Part shown: piece by piece, positions 8,118-16,410 of the stretch
Layout: every line of letters begins with the position of its first letter
Position numbering within the stretch: position 1 is the stretch's first letter
Source of the DNA: Kribbella steppae
GTDB lineage: Bacteria > Actinomycetota > Actinomycetes > Propionibacteriales > Kribbellaceae
Reading direction: 5' to 3'
NCBI RefSeq assembly: GCF_004342025.1
Contig: NZ_SLWN01000003.1
Span: forward strand, 372,001-436,000
DNA: 64,000 bases
Notes under the pieces: model-generated
The model's database searches: none
The model's input: only the letters and a program-made list of their open reading frames with translations
What the model was told of the DNA's origin: nothing
Program-made: the position numbers and the translations under genes

Positions 8118-9668
8118 ATGACGCTCACCGTGACAGACCTGTTCTGCGGGGCCGGGGGGTCGAGTACCGGCGCGGTGCAGGTGCCCGGCGTGACGGTCCG
8201 GCTGGCCGCGAACCATTGGCGACTCGCCGTCGACACACACAACACCAACCACCCGACGACCGATCACGACTGTGCCGACCTGTCCCAGGTGGAGCCGCGC
8301 CGCTACCCGCGCACCGATCTCTTGTGGATATCGCCGGAGTGCACGAACCACTCCCAGGCCAAGGGCCGCAAGCGCAACGTGGACGCCACCCCGGACCTGT
8401 TCGGGGACACGCTGCCGGACGAGGCGGCCGAGCGGTCGCGGGCGACGATGTGGGACGTGGTCCGGTTCGCCGAGCACCACCCCTATTCCGCCATTGTGGT
8501 CGAGAACGTCGTGGACGCCGCGAAGTGGGTGCTGTGGCCATCGTGGCGGGCCGCGATCGAGGCACTGGGTTACTGCACCCACGTCGTCTACCTGAACTCG
8601 ATGCACGCCCAGGCCGGCGGACTCCCAGCACCGCAGTCGCGGGATCGGCTGTACGTGGTGGCTCACCTGCGCTCGACGCGCTGCCCGGACCTGGACCGGT
8701 GGACCCGGCCGATGGCCTGGTGCCCGGGGTGCGGCGAGCTGGTGCGGGCGATGCAGGGATGGAAGAAGGCCGACAAGGTGTGGGGCCGGTACCGCGCCCA
8801 GTATGTGTGGCGCTGCCCGCGCGTGGCGTGCCGGAACACGGTGCTCGAGCCGGGCTGGCTGCCTGCCGCCGCCGCGATCGACTGGACGCTGGCGGGGGAG
8901 CGGATCGGGGACCGGGCCAAGCCGCTGGCCGACAAGACGATGCAGCGCATCGCCGCCGGACTCGCCCGGTACGCCAGGCCGGAACTGCTGATCCCGGTCG
9001 AGGGCCGCGATGGGAAGACCGCCGCTCCGTTGTCGGAGGCGCTGCGGACCATGACGACCCGCAACGAGACCGGGTTGCTGGTCCCGGCGGGCGGCACCTG
9101 GAACGAGGCAGCTACGCCGCTTGACGAGGTGATGCGGACCCGGACGACGCGGGAGTCCGAGGCGCTGGTGGTGCCACTGCGGAACAACAACACCACCAAG
9201 CGAGTGGGGGACCCGTTCGACACGTTCGCTGCCGCAGGCAACCACCACGGGCTGCTGATGCCGTACTACGGCAACGCGACCAGCCGCGCCACGAGTGAGC
9301 CGCACGGCACGTTCACCACCCGCGACCGGTACGCGCTGATCATGCGCAACAACGGCTCCCGCTCCGACGGATCCGAGATGTGCACCCCGGCGACCGAGCC
9401 GCTACGGACCCTGACCACGACTGGGCACCAGTCGCTGCTGGAGTCGCAGACACCGACGGTCGAGGACTGCCTGTTCCGGATGCTGGAACCGCACGAGATC
9501 GCGGCCGGAATGGCGTTCACCGACGGCTACGTGGTGCTGGGCAACAAGCGCGAGAAGGTCCGCCAGCTCGGCAACGCCGTCACCCCACCGGCCGCCCGCG
9601 ACCTGATCGCCGCAGTCGCCGAATCCCTCGGCCACGACATGACCGACCTCAGCGACGCCACCAGCTAG
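8118..9668 (+). CDS. C5-cytosine-specific DNA methyltransferase
   Basis: 516 aa from ATG 8118, preceded by AAGGGAAGTG. It has the AdoMet motif I DLFCGAGGSSTG near the N-terminus, a catalytic Pro-x-Cys loop as ISPECTNHSQA (Cys near residue 75), motif VI VVENVVDA, motif VIII QSRDRLYVVAHLR and the final motif RQLGNAVTPPAARDL. A probable zinc knuckle is seen in the middle (CPGCGEL ... CPRVAC). The target-recognition region (~residues 290-440) is built of four or five degenerate repeats of the form LLxP...PLxEVxRTxTTR. No cognate endonuclease gene is adjacent. On a conjugative element such an orphan methylase probably protects incoming DNA from host restriction. That role is inference. Confidence 0.92.
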   Translation: MTLTVTDLFCGAGGSSTGAVQVPGVTVRLAANHWRLAVDTHNTNHPTTDHDCADLSQVEPRRYPRTDLLWISPECTNHSQAKGRKRNVDATPDLFGDTLPDEAAERSRATMWDVVRFAEHHPYSAIVVENVVDAAKWVLWPSWRAAIEALGYCTHVVYLNSMHAQAGGLPAPQSRDRLYVVAHLRSTRCPDLDRWTRPMAWCPGCGELVRAMQGWKKADKVWGRYRAQYVWRCPRVACRNTVLEPGWLPAAAAIDWTLAGERIGDRAKPLADKTMQRIAAGLARYARPELLIPVEGRDGKTAAPLSEALRTMTTRNETGLLVPAGGTWNEAATPLDEVMRTRTTRESEALVVPLRNNNTTKRVGDPFDTFAAAGNHHGLLMPYYGNATSRATSEPHGTFTTRDRYALIMRNNGSRSDGSEMCTPATEPLRTLTTTGHQSLLESQTPTVEDCLFRMLEPHEIAAGMAFTDGYVVLGNKREKVRQLGNAVTPPAARDLIAAVAESLGHDMTDLSDATS

Positions 9669-9767
9669 AGCCACCGTCCCGCAGCCACACGACAGCCAGG
9701 AGGGGGCAGGGGACCAGCAAGCGCAGTAGGGCCCCCTGCCCCTCTCAACTTCAGAAGGAGAATCACC

Positions 9768-10595
9768 GTGGACACAACCGACCACACCACCGGGCCGGCG
9801 CCTGACGACTTCACCACCGCCGTCGCCGCACTCACCAACGCCGTACAGTCCGCCAACCAGGGCAAAGGGTCCGACGGTGCGGAGATCGTCGCGCATGTCC
9901 TGGCCACCGTCGTCGCCAACCTCGGATCGACCGCGGCACTCACCGCCGCGCGCCCGGGATCGTGGGAGGCCGACCTGGTCGACCGACTCGTGCGCAGCAC
10001 CGTCGGCTGGGACGACGACTACCTGATGGCCTACCGCACCGCTCCCATCGAAGTCGTGGTCAACCCTGACGAGGAATTCGCGGACCTCGGAGTGGAAGCC
10101 ATGTACCAGGCGAGCCTCGAGCACATCGGCGACACCGTCACCGGCGGCCGGTGGACCGGGCCGGCACCGGCCATCGACCTGTCCGAGGACGAGGCCGAGC
10201 AGATCGAGGCAGCCGACGAGCTCATCGAAGCCCTCCGGGGGCGCGACACCACTGACTACGAGGAACGGTTCACCGCCGCCGTGCAAGCCGAACTGGAGCG
10301 GCTGCGCGCCAGCGACCCCGACAGGTTTCCCGACCGGATCAGCGTCACCGTCCGGTTCGTCGGCTTCGGAACCGATGAGTCCGAGCTGACCGACTCGTGG
10401 ACCCCCGGCCTGGCAGGCCAGCTCTACCAGCACGCCCGCGAAACGACACCGCTGCCAGGCGCCGACGCCGCACCTGACTGGACCAGCGGCAAAACGCCCG
10501 GCGACGCGCTGCTGGCAGCCGGCCACTGGCCCCACCTACGCATCCACGAACTCGCCCACTACGGCACACCGCAGCCGAAGGACACCCACGCATGA
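9768..10595 (+). CDS. Conserved hypothetical protein, acidic
   Basis: 275 aa with a GTG start at 9768 behind a clear AGAAGGAG ribosome site. The protein is acidic, soluble and rich in Asp/Thr/Glu. A mid-region hydrophilic helix (EDEAEQIEAADELIEAL) precedes a more ordered C-terminal part (RISVTVRFVGFGTDE). No catalytic motif is recognised. Its stop overlaps the next start (ATGA), beginning a three-gene coupled run that ends with the primase/polymerase, so a role in element replication or its control is plausible but unproven. Confidence 0.7.
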   Translation: MDTTDHTTGPAPDDFTTAVAALTNAVQSANQGKGSDGAEIVAHVLATVVANLGSTAALTAARPGSWEADLVDRLVRSTVGWDDDYLMAYRTAPIEVVVNPDEEFADLGVEAMYQASLEHIGDTVTGGRWTGPAPAIDLSEDEAEQIEAADELIEALRGRDTTDYEERFTAAVQAELERLRASDPDRFPDRISVTVRFVGFGTDESELTDSWTPGLAGQLYQHARETTPLPGADAAPDWTSGKTPGDALLAAGHWPHLRIHELAHYGTPQPKDTHA

Positions 10596-10792
10596 CCATC
10601 AAAGCCCGGCTGTCCGGAGAGCCCGACGACATCGCCCACCTGGTCGCGCACCTGCGGGGGAGGTTCGAGGTCGCCGGTGGGGACCGCGCCTACCCCAACC
10701 GCGGATCGTTCGGCGTCCGCGTCTACCTCGAAGTCCGCACCCACCGCCCCGACACCGCCGAAGAGGAGACAGCCAAGGAGATCGACCGATGA
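10592..10792 (+). CDS. Small conserved protein coupled to the primase/polymerase
   Basis: 66 aa starting MTIKARLSGEPDDIAHLV. It is coupled by ATGA overlaps at both ends. The predicted fold is alternating strand and helix (KARLSGEP ... VRVYLEVRTH), reminiscent of the tiny alpha/beta proteins that precede replication genes in actinobacterial integrative elements. No motif gives a function. Confidence 0.7.
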   Translation: MTIKARLSGEPDDIAHLVAHLRGRFEVAGGDRAYPNRGSFGVRVYLEVRTHRPDTAEEETAKEIDR

Positions 10793-11712
10793 ACAAGGCC
10801 ACACGGCGGACTAGGACCGGCAAGGTGCACGCCACGCCCGCGCAACTGGCCCGCGCGGCGCACTGGCACGCCGACCGCGGGATGGCCGTGTTCCCTGTCG
10901 TCCCGGGCACCAAGTACCCGGCGGTGAAAGCCGACTGGGAACGCGAAGCCACCACCAGCCACGCCCGGATCGCGAAGACCTGGCGTCACGTCCCCTACAA
11001 CATCGGAATCGCTACAGGGCCGTCCGGACTGCTGGTCGTGGACCTCGATACCCCGAAGAGACCCGCCGATCTGCCGCCCGAACCCTGGTATGGCCAGGGC
11101 GCCACCTGCGGCGCGGACGTGCTCGACCAGCTCGCCGCCGACGCAGCCAGTCCACTGCCGCGCACGCACACGGTCGCCACGCCGAGTGGGGGACGACACC
11201 TGTACTTTCGGCTGGCACCAGGGCTCGAGCTCGGCAACACCGCAGGCCGACTCGGCTGGAAGATCGACACCCGCGGCCACGGTGGCTACGTCCTCGGCGC
11301 CGGATCCACCATCGACGGCCGCTACTACCGCCTGCTCACCGCCACCGCAGCACAGCACCTGCCGGACTGGATCACCGCACGCCTCACCCAGACCCCCGAA
11401 CCGACCGAAACCCCCATGCCCACCAGGGATCTGCGCGACGCCAGCGCCTACGCGATGGCTGCGCTCACCGGCGAACTGGACAAACTCATGGCGGCGACCG
11501 AGGGATGCCGAAACGACACGCTCAACGCAGCAGCCTTCGCACTCGGCCAACTCGTCGGCGCCAGCCACCTCGACCACGGCGCAGTCCACGACGAACTCGT
11601 TTCGGCAGCCGGGCGCATCGGCCTGTCCCGGAGCGAAGCCGAACGCACCATCGCCTCCGGCATGGCCGCCGGGGCGCTCCAACCCCGACGACCTCGCTCG
11701 CAGCGAACCTGA
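10789..11712 (+). CDS. Bifunctional DNA primase/polymerase (prim-pol, AEP family)
   Basis: 307 aa. The N-terminal ~200 residues are an archaeo-eukaryotic primase-type domain: the HWHADRGMAVFPVVPG opening, the metal-binding VVDLDTP (Asp85, Asp87) and the TPSGGRHLYF motif with the conserved His near residue 136, then DTRGHGGYVLGAGS. The C-terminal ~85 residues are helical, ending in a basic tail. Prim-pols of this size replicate actinobacterial integrative elements and plasmids, normally with a helicase. No separate replicative helicase is visible here, so it may use a host helicase or one outside the window. It is the last gene of the coupled run and is followed by a perfect hairpin. Confidence 0.88.
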   Translation: MNKATRRTRTGKVHATPAQLARAAHWHADRGMAVFPVVPGTKYPAVKADWEREATTSHARIAKTWRHVPYNIGIATGPSGLLVVDLDTPKRPADLPPEPWYGQGATCGADVLDQLAADAASPLPRTHTVATPSGGRHLYFRLAPGLELGNTAGRLGWKIDTRGHGGYVLGAGSTIDGRYYRLLTATAAQHLPDWITARLTQTPEPTETPMPTRDLRDASAYAMAALTGELDKLMAATEGCRNDTLNAAAFALGQLVGASHLDHGAVHDELVSAAGRIGLSRSEAERTIASGMAAGALQPRRPRSQRT

Positions 11713-11724
11713 CCACCGGGCAAC

Positions 11725-11770
11725 AACATTGCCTCTGCGAGCCATACCGCGGGCTCGCAGAGGCAATGTT
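11725..11770. terminator. Perfect 19-bp hairpin, probable bidirectional terminator
   Basis: 11725-11743 pairs perfectly with 11752-11770 around an 8-nt loop, 12 nt after the prim-pol stop and 26 nt from the stop of the opposite-strand gene. It separates two convergent transcription units. The length and perfection are more than most terminators need, so protein binding is also possible. Confidence 0.75.
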
Positions 11771-11796
11771 CGCCTGCGGGGTCAGCTCGCGTGTGC

Positions 11797-12204
11797 CTAA
11801 TCCACCTCGATCGGCGGCCGACCCGAGCGACGCCAAGCCCACTCAAGCGTCGCCATGACACCTTCGACGTACCCGGGCCGAGCAGGCCACCCCTTGATCA
11901 GCCGCACCTCAGCCGCCAGAGTCTCCGCTGCGATCAGTTCCTCGTGCGCCAGCTGCTGAGTTCTCGAAATGGGCGCGTGCGCCAACTGACGGACCGGCCC
12001 GCCGGGATAGTCGAACACGGTGGTCGAGCACGCAAGCCAACGGCAAGTCACCTGCACACCAGTCAGGTACCAATCAACATGGCCGGCAGCCCCCAGCTCG
12101 TCAGCCCGACGCTCAGCAGCGACCCAGACCCGAGCAAAGTCCACGAGCGGCACGCGCAGGTTCCCCCGCGGCACCCGCTCGATATCGCGCGCCATCAGCT
12201 CCAT
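11797..12204 (-). CDS. Small conserved hypothetical protein
   Basis: 135 aa from ATG 12204 (MELMARDIERVPRGN). The longer in-frame start at 12318 adds a basic, poorly structured N-terminus and overlaps the next fragment, so I prefer 12204. The protein contains a helical core (VDFARVWVAAERRADELG, LAHEELIAAETLAAEVRLI) and a Trp-rich tail (LEWAWRRSGRPPIEVD). No known catalytic motif. Similar proteins are common cargo of actinobacterial integrative elements. It reads against the transfer module and converges on the 19-bp hairpin. Confidence 0.6.
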   Translation of the reverse strand: MELMARDIERVPRGNLRVPLVDFARVWVAAERRADELGAAGHVDWYLTGVQVTCRWLACSTTVFDYPGGPVRQLAHAPISRTQQLAHEELIAAETLAAEVRLIKGWPARPGYVEGVMATLEWAWRRSGRPPIEVD

Positions 12205-12314
12205 ACCACAAGACGATCCCACGGCGTTCCGACAGTTTGCAGACGTCACTCGGGACCGTGGGCGCCCCGCCACTGTGGCTGATGCCGTCATCGGGAACGC
12301 CCGTCGGGTACTTC

Positions 12315-12548
12315 TCATGAGTTCTCAGTCTGGCCATTTTCGAGTGGCTGTGAGAAGACGAGCTCCGGGCGCCACGCCGACCTCGCCCGTTCGGAGTCGC
12401 GGCCCGCAAACGCCTCCAGCAGCGGTACCCCGTATCCGAAATCCGCCGCGACGCGATCGGCGTGCTCATCGGCCAGGAGGGCACACCACGACACCACGAT
12501 CGGGCGCGGGCCATGGCGATAGCATTCACCGACCGCCGACACAAACAC
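12315..12548 (-). pseudogene. Fragment of an M48-like membrane metallopeptidase family protein
   Basis: 77 codons. The segment LADEHADRVAADFGYG ... LLEAFAGRDSERA matches the C-terminal part of the decayed peptidase at 36.3-37.0 kb (RLADRAAAELGYG ... LAEVFTGREFERA). This is the region after the catalytic helix that carries the third zinc ligand (ExxAD type). The HExxH part and all membrane segments are missing, and a GTG start at 12548 has no clear ribosome site. I read it as a truncated copy. A small independent gene is less likely. Confidence 0.5.
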
Positions 12549-12624
12549 CTGGCCGGTGTCGGTGCGGCCCCGCCCGGCCTCCGTTGTTCGTTCGTCCTCT
12601 CATGTGCTTGCCGGCTGAGAACGG

Positions 12625-13419
12625 CTAGCCCTGCTTCCTTGGCAGTCTCTTCGCTCTGTTGATGGCCCTGATCTTCTTCTGGAGCTCAGCGTCCTTCCTG
12701 TCATAGAGGGCCTTCAGTGCCATCTCTAGGATCTCGGCGCCTTCCATGACTTGAGAGGCCGTCAAACCTTCGGTATGGCTTCCGTCGTTACCGATCCACT
12801 TGACCGCCTCAAGCATCTTCGCGACGTCGTGGTGCGACTGTTCCAATAGCCCGAGGCGCTCACCGGTTGATAGGCGCCTTCGCTTCTTCTTCCGTGTCAT
12901 GGTGTTCTGGCGAACTTTCTTGGCGGTCAATAGCTCTTCGACGGCGTACCGCAAGCGATTCGCCGCGGAGCCCGGACTTGCCCAGAGGACGCTCGATGCG
13001 CTCTCGATGCCTTGCCGCACCGTCGCTGGTGTCGCCGGCGGTGTCTCAAGAAGACGTAGTGGCGGGTTCGCGTACCGAACTCTGTAGTTCTCCACGAAAG
13101 ACCCAAGTTCGGGGTTGCCGCTCTCATTGACGATCAGCTGCCAATCCCCCGCCACGGAGACGATCTGTCCACAGCTGCTGTTGTCGCACAGCAACTGGCC
13201 ATGAAAAGTCCCTGTGAGCTCTTCCGGCCGCCCACCCCTTTGGCGCTTTGCTTCCAGCCTCGCGGAACGGACGTCGCAAGCAGGGACGAGCGTGCCAGGG
13301 GCGAGCGTTCCGTCGCCGCAGCTCGGACAAGCTACTCGGGGCCAGTCGGGTTGTTCGATCCAGCCGTCGAGTTTGCTCAGATGCTTCGCCATCGCCTGAC
13401 AATACGTCAGTCGAGCCAT
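12625..13419 (-). CDS. DUF4145-type protein with N-terminal zinc-ribbon-like cysteines
   Basis: 264 aa from ATG 13419 (an internal ATG at 13389 is also possible). The first ~80 residues hold two cysteine pairs (CPSCGDG and CDNSSCGQ) that could bind zinc. The middle and end (~residues 125-245) show the DUF4145 pattern: PPATPATVRQGIES, SPGSAANRLRYAVEELL, and a C-terminal EAVKWIGNDGSH...GLT helix-turn. DUF4145 domains are frequent in defence islands and restriction operons and have a HEPN-like helical build, but the usual HEPN Rx4-6H catalytic motif is not obvious here. It is read towards the transfer module and away from the SIR2-like gene. Function unknown. Confidence 0.75.
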   Translation of the reverse strand: MARLTYCQAMAKHLSKLDGWIEQPDWPRVACPSCGDGTLAPGTLVPACDVRSARLEAKRQRGGRPEELTGTFHGQLLCDNSSCGQIVSVAGDWQLIVNESGNPELGSFVENYRVRYANPPLRLLETPPATPATVRQGIESASSVLWASPGSAANRLRYAVEELLTAKKVRQNTMTRKKKRRRLSTGERLGLLEQSHHDVAKMLEAVKWIGNDGSHTEGLTASQVMEGAEILEMALKALYDRKDAELQKKIRAINRAKRLPRKQG

Positions 13420-13515
13420 CGTCCGCCGAGCAAAGGAAGGGGGGTCCGGACCGGGTCTGAAACGAAGTTAGTGAGGTTCACGGCCGGGAGCAGTGAGGAT
13501 GCCTAGCTCAGGAAC

Positions 13516-14037
13516 ATGTCATCCGAGCAGGGCGAATGCAGCGATGAGCCGCCGATCGATCCCTTGCTATCACGGATGGTGTCCGACCCGAGGATCTCCG
13601 TCGCCCAGGCCGCCCAGATCCTCGGCAAGACCCAAGACCACGTGTACCGGTCGTCAGGCTCGGACGGCTGCGCAGGCGAGGTGAGCCCAACAAGTTCCGC
13701 GGTTGGTGCCATCCGACGTGCTTCAGTGCCGCTGACCGCGGCACCCGATGACGGATGCCGCGCACTTGCTCGGAGGCACAGCGAACGATGTCCGCCGACA
13801 GATCACCGACGGCAAGCTGACCCTGGAGCCGGCCTCGCAACGCCTGGTTATGAGGCTGACGACGTTCGAATACTGTCCCGCGCGCGGACCCGACTAGCCG
13901 GCCAAGCCACAGCCCAGCGGCCAGAGGGACACGTCAATACGCTGACCGCGCCGCAGATTCTTGGCCTCAGCGTCTCCCGAATCCGCCAGCTCGCGTCCTC
14001 CGAGCAACTGCCTGCCATCCGGCAGCAGGGCCGCTAG
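13516..14037 (+). pseudogene. Frameshifted multi-HTH (excisionase-like) DNA-binding protein
   Basis: Three successive helix-turn-helix segments lie in order but in different frames. ISVAQAAQILGKTQDHVYR is at ~13588-13645 in the frame of ATG 13516. A second (TDAAHLLGGTANDVRRQI, then DGKLTLEPASQRLV) is at ~13750-13855 in another frame. A third (LTAPQILGLSVSRIRQLA, then SEQLPAIRQQGR) is at ~13940-14037 back in the first frame. Intact relatives would read MerR/excisionase-like helices repeatedly along one chain. At least two frameshifts are needed to restore it, so the gene is dead. It probably once regulated or excised an element in this island. Confidence 0.6.
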
Positions 14038-14040
14038 CGC

Positions 14041-14988
14041 CAGGACTGGCCTCCTGCGGAGGAGGACGGCCGCCGCTCGGCTGAGGCCGGGAGCGGAACC
14101 AGCTCGACAACCTTGTCCGGTCCGACCGTGACCGCCCGGCGCGTGGTGTCGAAGTAGCCCTCGATGTTCCCGCTGAGGTTTGCGTTGAACCGGGTAGATC
14201 CTGTGCTGGATTTCTCCTGGCAATGCGCCTGGGTGTCCGACGGTGGGGTGCTCACGCCTTGGGGGCAGCGGTGCTCGGAGGACCAGGACGACGACTACGA
14301 GGGCATGATCCCGGCCGTGACGGTGATCGGGATGGGGATGACCGGGTCGAGGAGGACGGCGCGGCCTGGCTCGCCGACCAGATCGCCGCCAACTCCCAAC
14401 TCCTGACGGCCAGCACCGCGGGCTGCTGTCGTGTTGTCACACGCCTGAGCGGGACCATTACGGCGATCCGGGGCCTGACACTGTGGCCATGGGCAACTTG
14501 TCGCCCGAATTCACTGGGCCGGTCCAGTTGGAACTAGCCAGGGCAGCGGAACAGCTGCCCGGCAGCGCGGCATGCTCGTCGACACACGGCGAGCCGAAGG
14601 GGCGGTGGAAGTCGCCCAGGGCGGCCTTGCGGAGGAGGAAGCTTTTCTGCACCAAGCAAGCCGACACGCCGATGGCGACAGCCAGGCCTACGAGAGGCGT
14701 TGCTCGGGCCTCGAGCGAGCAACCAAGAGCCACAGCCAGCCAGCTCAACGGTCGCTTCTGCCGATGCGCGTGCAGGGACCGCCATGGTCGGTGGAATCTG
14801 ATCTTCGCGGGCTCCGCGGAGCAGTGCGCTCATCTGTCGACAAGGGCTGGCGGTCCCGGGCGAACAGACTTGAATCTGGTCGGCGTGTCAGTTGCGCGCT
14901 GTCGGAAGGCGTCGGCCCTGAGGGGGTGAAGTGGGCGCCCGCGGTGCCTGGCACTAGATTCGGCGCGGGTGAAGCCGAGGAGGACGCG
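14041..14988. other. No convincing gene: decayed or regulatory DNA between the HTH pseudogene and the DUF4917 gene
   Basis: Open frames exist on both strands, but they are short, mutually overlapping and low in recognisable structure. A minus-strand frame at 14034-14255 contains a fairly protein-like stretch (GYFDTTRRAVTVGPDKVV) and may be a remnant. The frame leading into the DUF4917 gene from 14572 is not conserved-looking and lacks a ribosome site. Confidence 0.5.
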
Positions 14989-15987
14989 ATGAGGACGACC
15001 ACCGTCGATGACGAGCTGCCGGACTGGAGCACGCTCGACAACCGTGAGTGGCCCACGCTGATCATCGGCAATGGTCTGAGCATCAACCTGTGGAGCGACT
15101 TCCGCTACGACAGTCTGTTCAGCAAGGCCATGTTGTCGTCGGAGGCAGCAGACATCTTCGCGGAACTGGACACGACCAACTTCGAGACGGCGCTGGAGTG
15201 CATCCACCACGCGCGGCTCGTGCTCGAAGCGCTCAGGCGGCGCACCAACCAGGTGGACACCGTCTACGCCGAAGTCCGCGACGCGCTCTTTGAGGCGGTG
15301 ACAGACGCACACCTCAAGTGGAGCCGCTTTCCGGTGAACTCGCACAAACAGATTGCGGAGACACTCGACGAGTACGAGTCCGTCTACACGACGAACTATG
15401 ACCTATGTCTGTACTGGTCCCACCTGCAGAACCGCGCACGGGTGGACATTGTGGACTACTTCTGGTCCCAGCCGGACAACCGGTTCGATCCGGCAGACGT
15501 GACTTTGAGGTCTCCCCGACTCACCCCCGTTTACTACCTGCACGGTGCTGTGCATCTGTGGCAAGATGACGAGAACGACAACGGCAAGTGGACCAACGCC
15601 GATGGCGGCAACCTGCTGTCCCTCGCTTCGAACTACACGGCGAAGTCGAGCCGCCGACCTCTCTTCGTCAGCGAGGGCACCTCCAGGGCGAAGGTGCGTA
15701 CCATCCAGCGGTCTCCGTACCTGAGCTTCTGCCTCGAATCACTCGCTGACGATGAACAGGACGCCGTCATCTTCGGGCACTCGCTGAGCGCACAGGACCA
15801 GCACATCGTCGACGCGATCAACGCGGGTCCGAAGCGGAAGGTGGCGGTGTCCATCTACCCGAGTGGCAATCCCCAGAAGGTCATCGAAGAGAAGGTCCGC
15901 ATTCAACAAGCACTCGACCGCCACAGGGTCTCCTTCTACGACTCGACAACACATCCCCTCGGGGACCCAGGACTTAACATCCCGTAG
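14989..15987 (+). CDS. DUF4917 / SIR2-like protein, probable NAD-binding defence effector
   Basis: 332 aa from ATG 14989, with GAGGAGGA just upstream. The motif series is that of SIR2-like proteins: TLIIGNGLSINLW at residues ~22-34 (nucleotide-binding loop), VYTTNYDLCLYW at ~131-142, YYLHGAVHLW at ~182-191 and IFGHSLSAQDQHIVD at ~260-274. The closest family I recognise is DUF4917. Bacterial SIR2-like domains in defence islands often hydrolyse NAD to abort phage infection, and the location directly before a defence cluster fits. NADase activity is inference. No partner gene (e.g. an Argonaute, HerA or SLATT gene) is adjacent, and the gene is followed by hairpins. Confidence 0.8.
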   Translation: MRTTTVDDELPDWSTLDNREWPTLIIGNGLSINLWSDFRYDSLFSKAMLSSEAADIFAELDTTNFETALECIHHARLVLEALRRRTNQVDTVYAEVRDALFEAVTDAHLKWSRFPVNSHKQIAETLDEYESVYTTNYDLCLYWSHLQNRARVDIVDYFWSQPDNRFDPADVTLRSPRLTPVYYLHGAVHLWQDDENDNGKWTNADGGNLLSLASNYTAKSSRRPLFVSEGTSRAKVRTIQRSPYLSFCLESLADDEQDAVIFGHSLSAQDQHIVDAINAGPKRKVAVSIYPSGNPQKVIEEKVRIQQALDRHRVSFYDSTTHPLGDPGLNIP

Positions 15988-16108
15988 CCGCGAGGAGGTG
16001 GATCGCGGAGTACGAAGGACTGCACGCGATCATGGCCGTCAGGGACTGTGCGCTCTCTTGCCTGGGCGGCTCACGCAGCCGCTCGGGAGGCCGGGCGATC
16101 CGGTTGCC

Positions 16109-16161
16109 GTAGCCCGCCGCTCGCGCCGCGGGCTACACAGCGGCGAGCCTTCACCTCGCCG
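16109..16161. terminator. Two tandem hairpins between the DUF4917 gene and the DUF499 operon
   Basis: The first hairpin is a perfect 9-bp stem (16109-16117 with 16128-16136). The second is a perfect 7-bp stem (16141-16147 with 16155-16161). They lie ~120 nt after the DUF4917 stop and ~250 nt before the ATPase start, so the two transcription units are probably separate. The rest of the 15988-16410 gap shows no gene and should hold the promoter of the defence operon. Confidence 0.5.
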
Positions 16162-16410
16162 GATCTTGGTCGATATCGCAGCGGTGCTCTCCACGGCTCG
16201 TGGGTCGCACGGCCGGCCCACCGACGGCTTCTAGCCGTCAGCCGGGCCGGGCCACTCAGCTCGGTCGGGCTGATTCGCCGTGACCCTCCGATGCCCTCCT
16301 CTGTATCGCGAGTAGCGAGATCTCAGCTCGCCGATGAGTTGGCGATATGGTTCTGCAGGGGGATGATGCCCACCCCCCTTCCAAATGGGCGGGACGGCAA
16401 GACGGGCGGG

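Noticed and set aside
14572..14988. N-terminal extension of the DUF4917 protein
   Set aside because: No ribosome site and no family-like sequence. The SIR2-like motif begins just after ATG 14989.
16048..16410. Extension of the DUF499 frame upstream
   Set aside because: Arg/Ser-rich, contains hairpins at 16109-16161, and lies outside the conserved DUF499 start.
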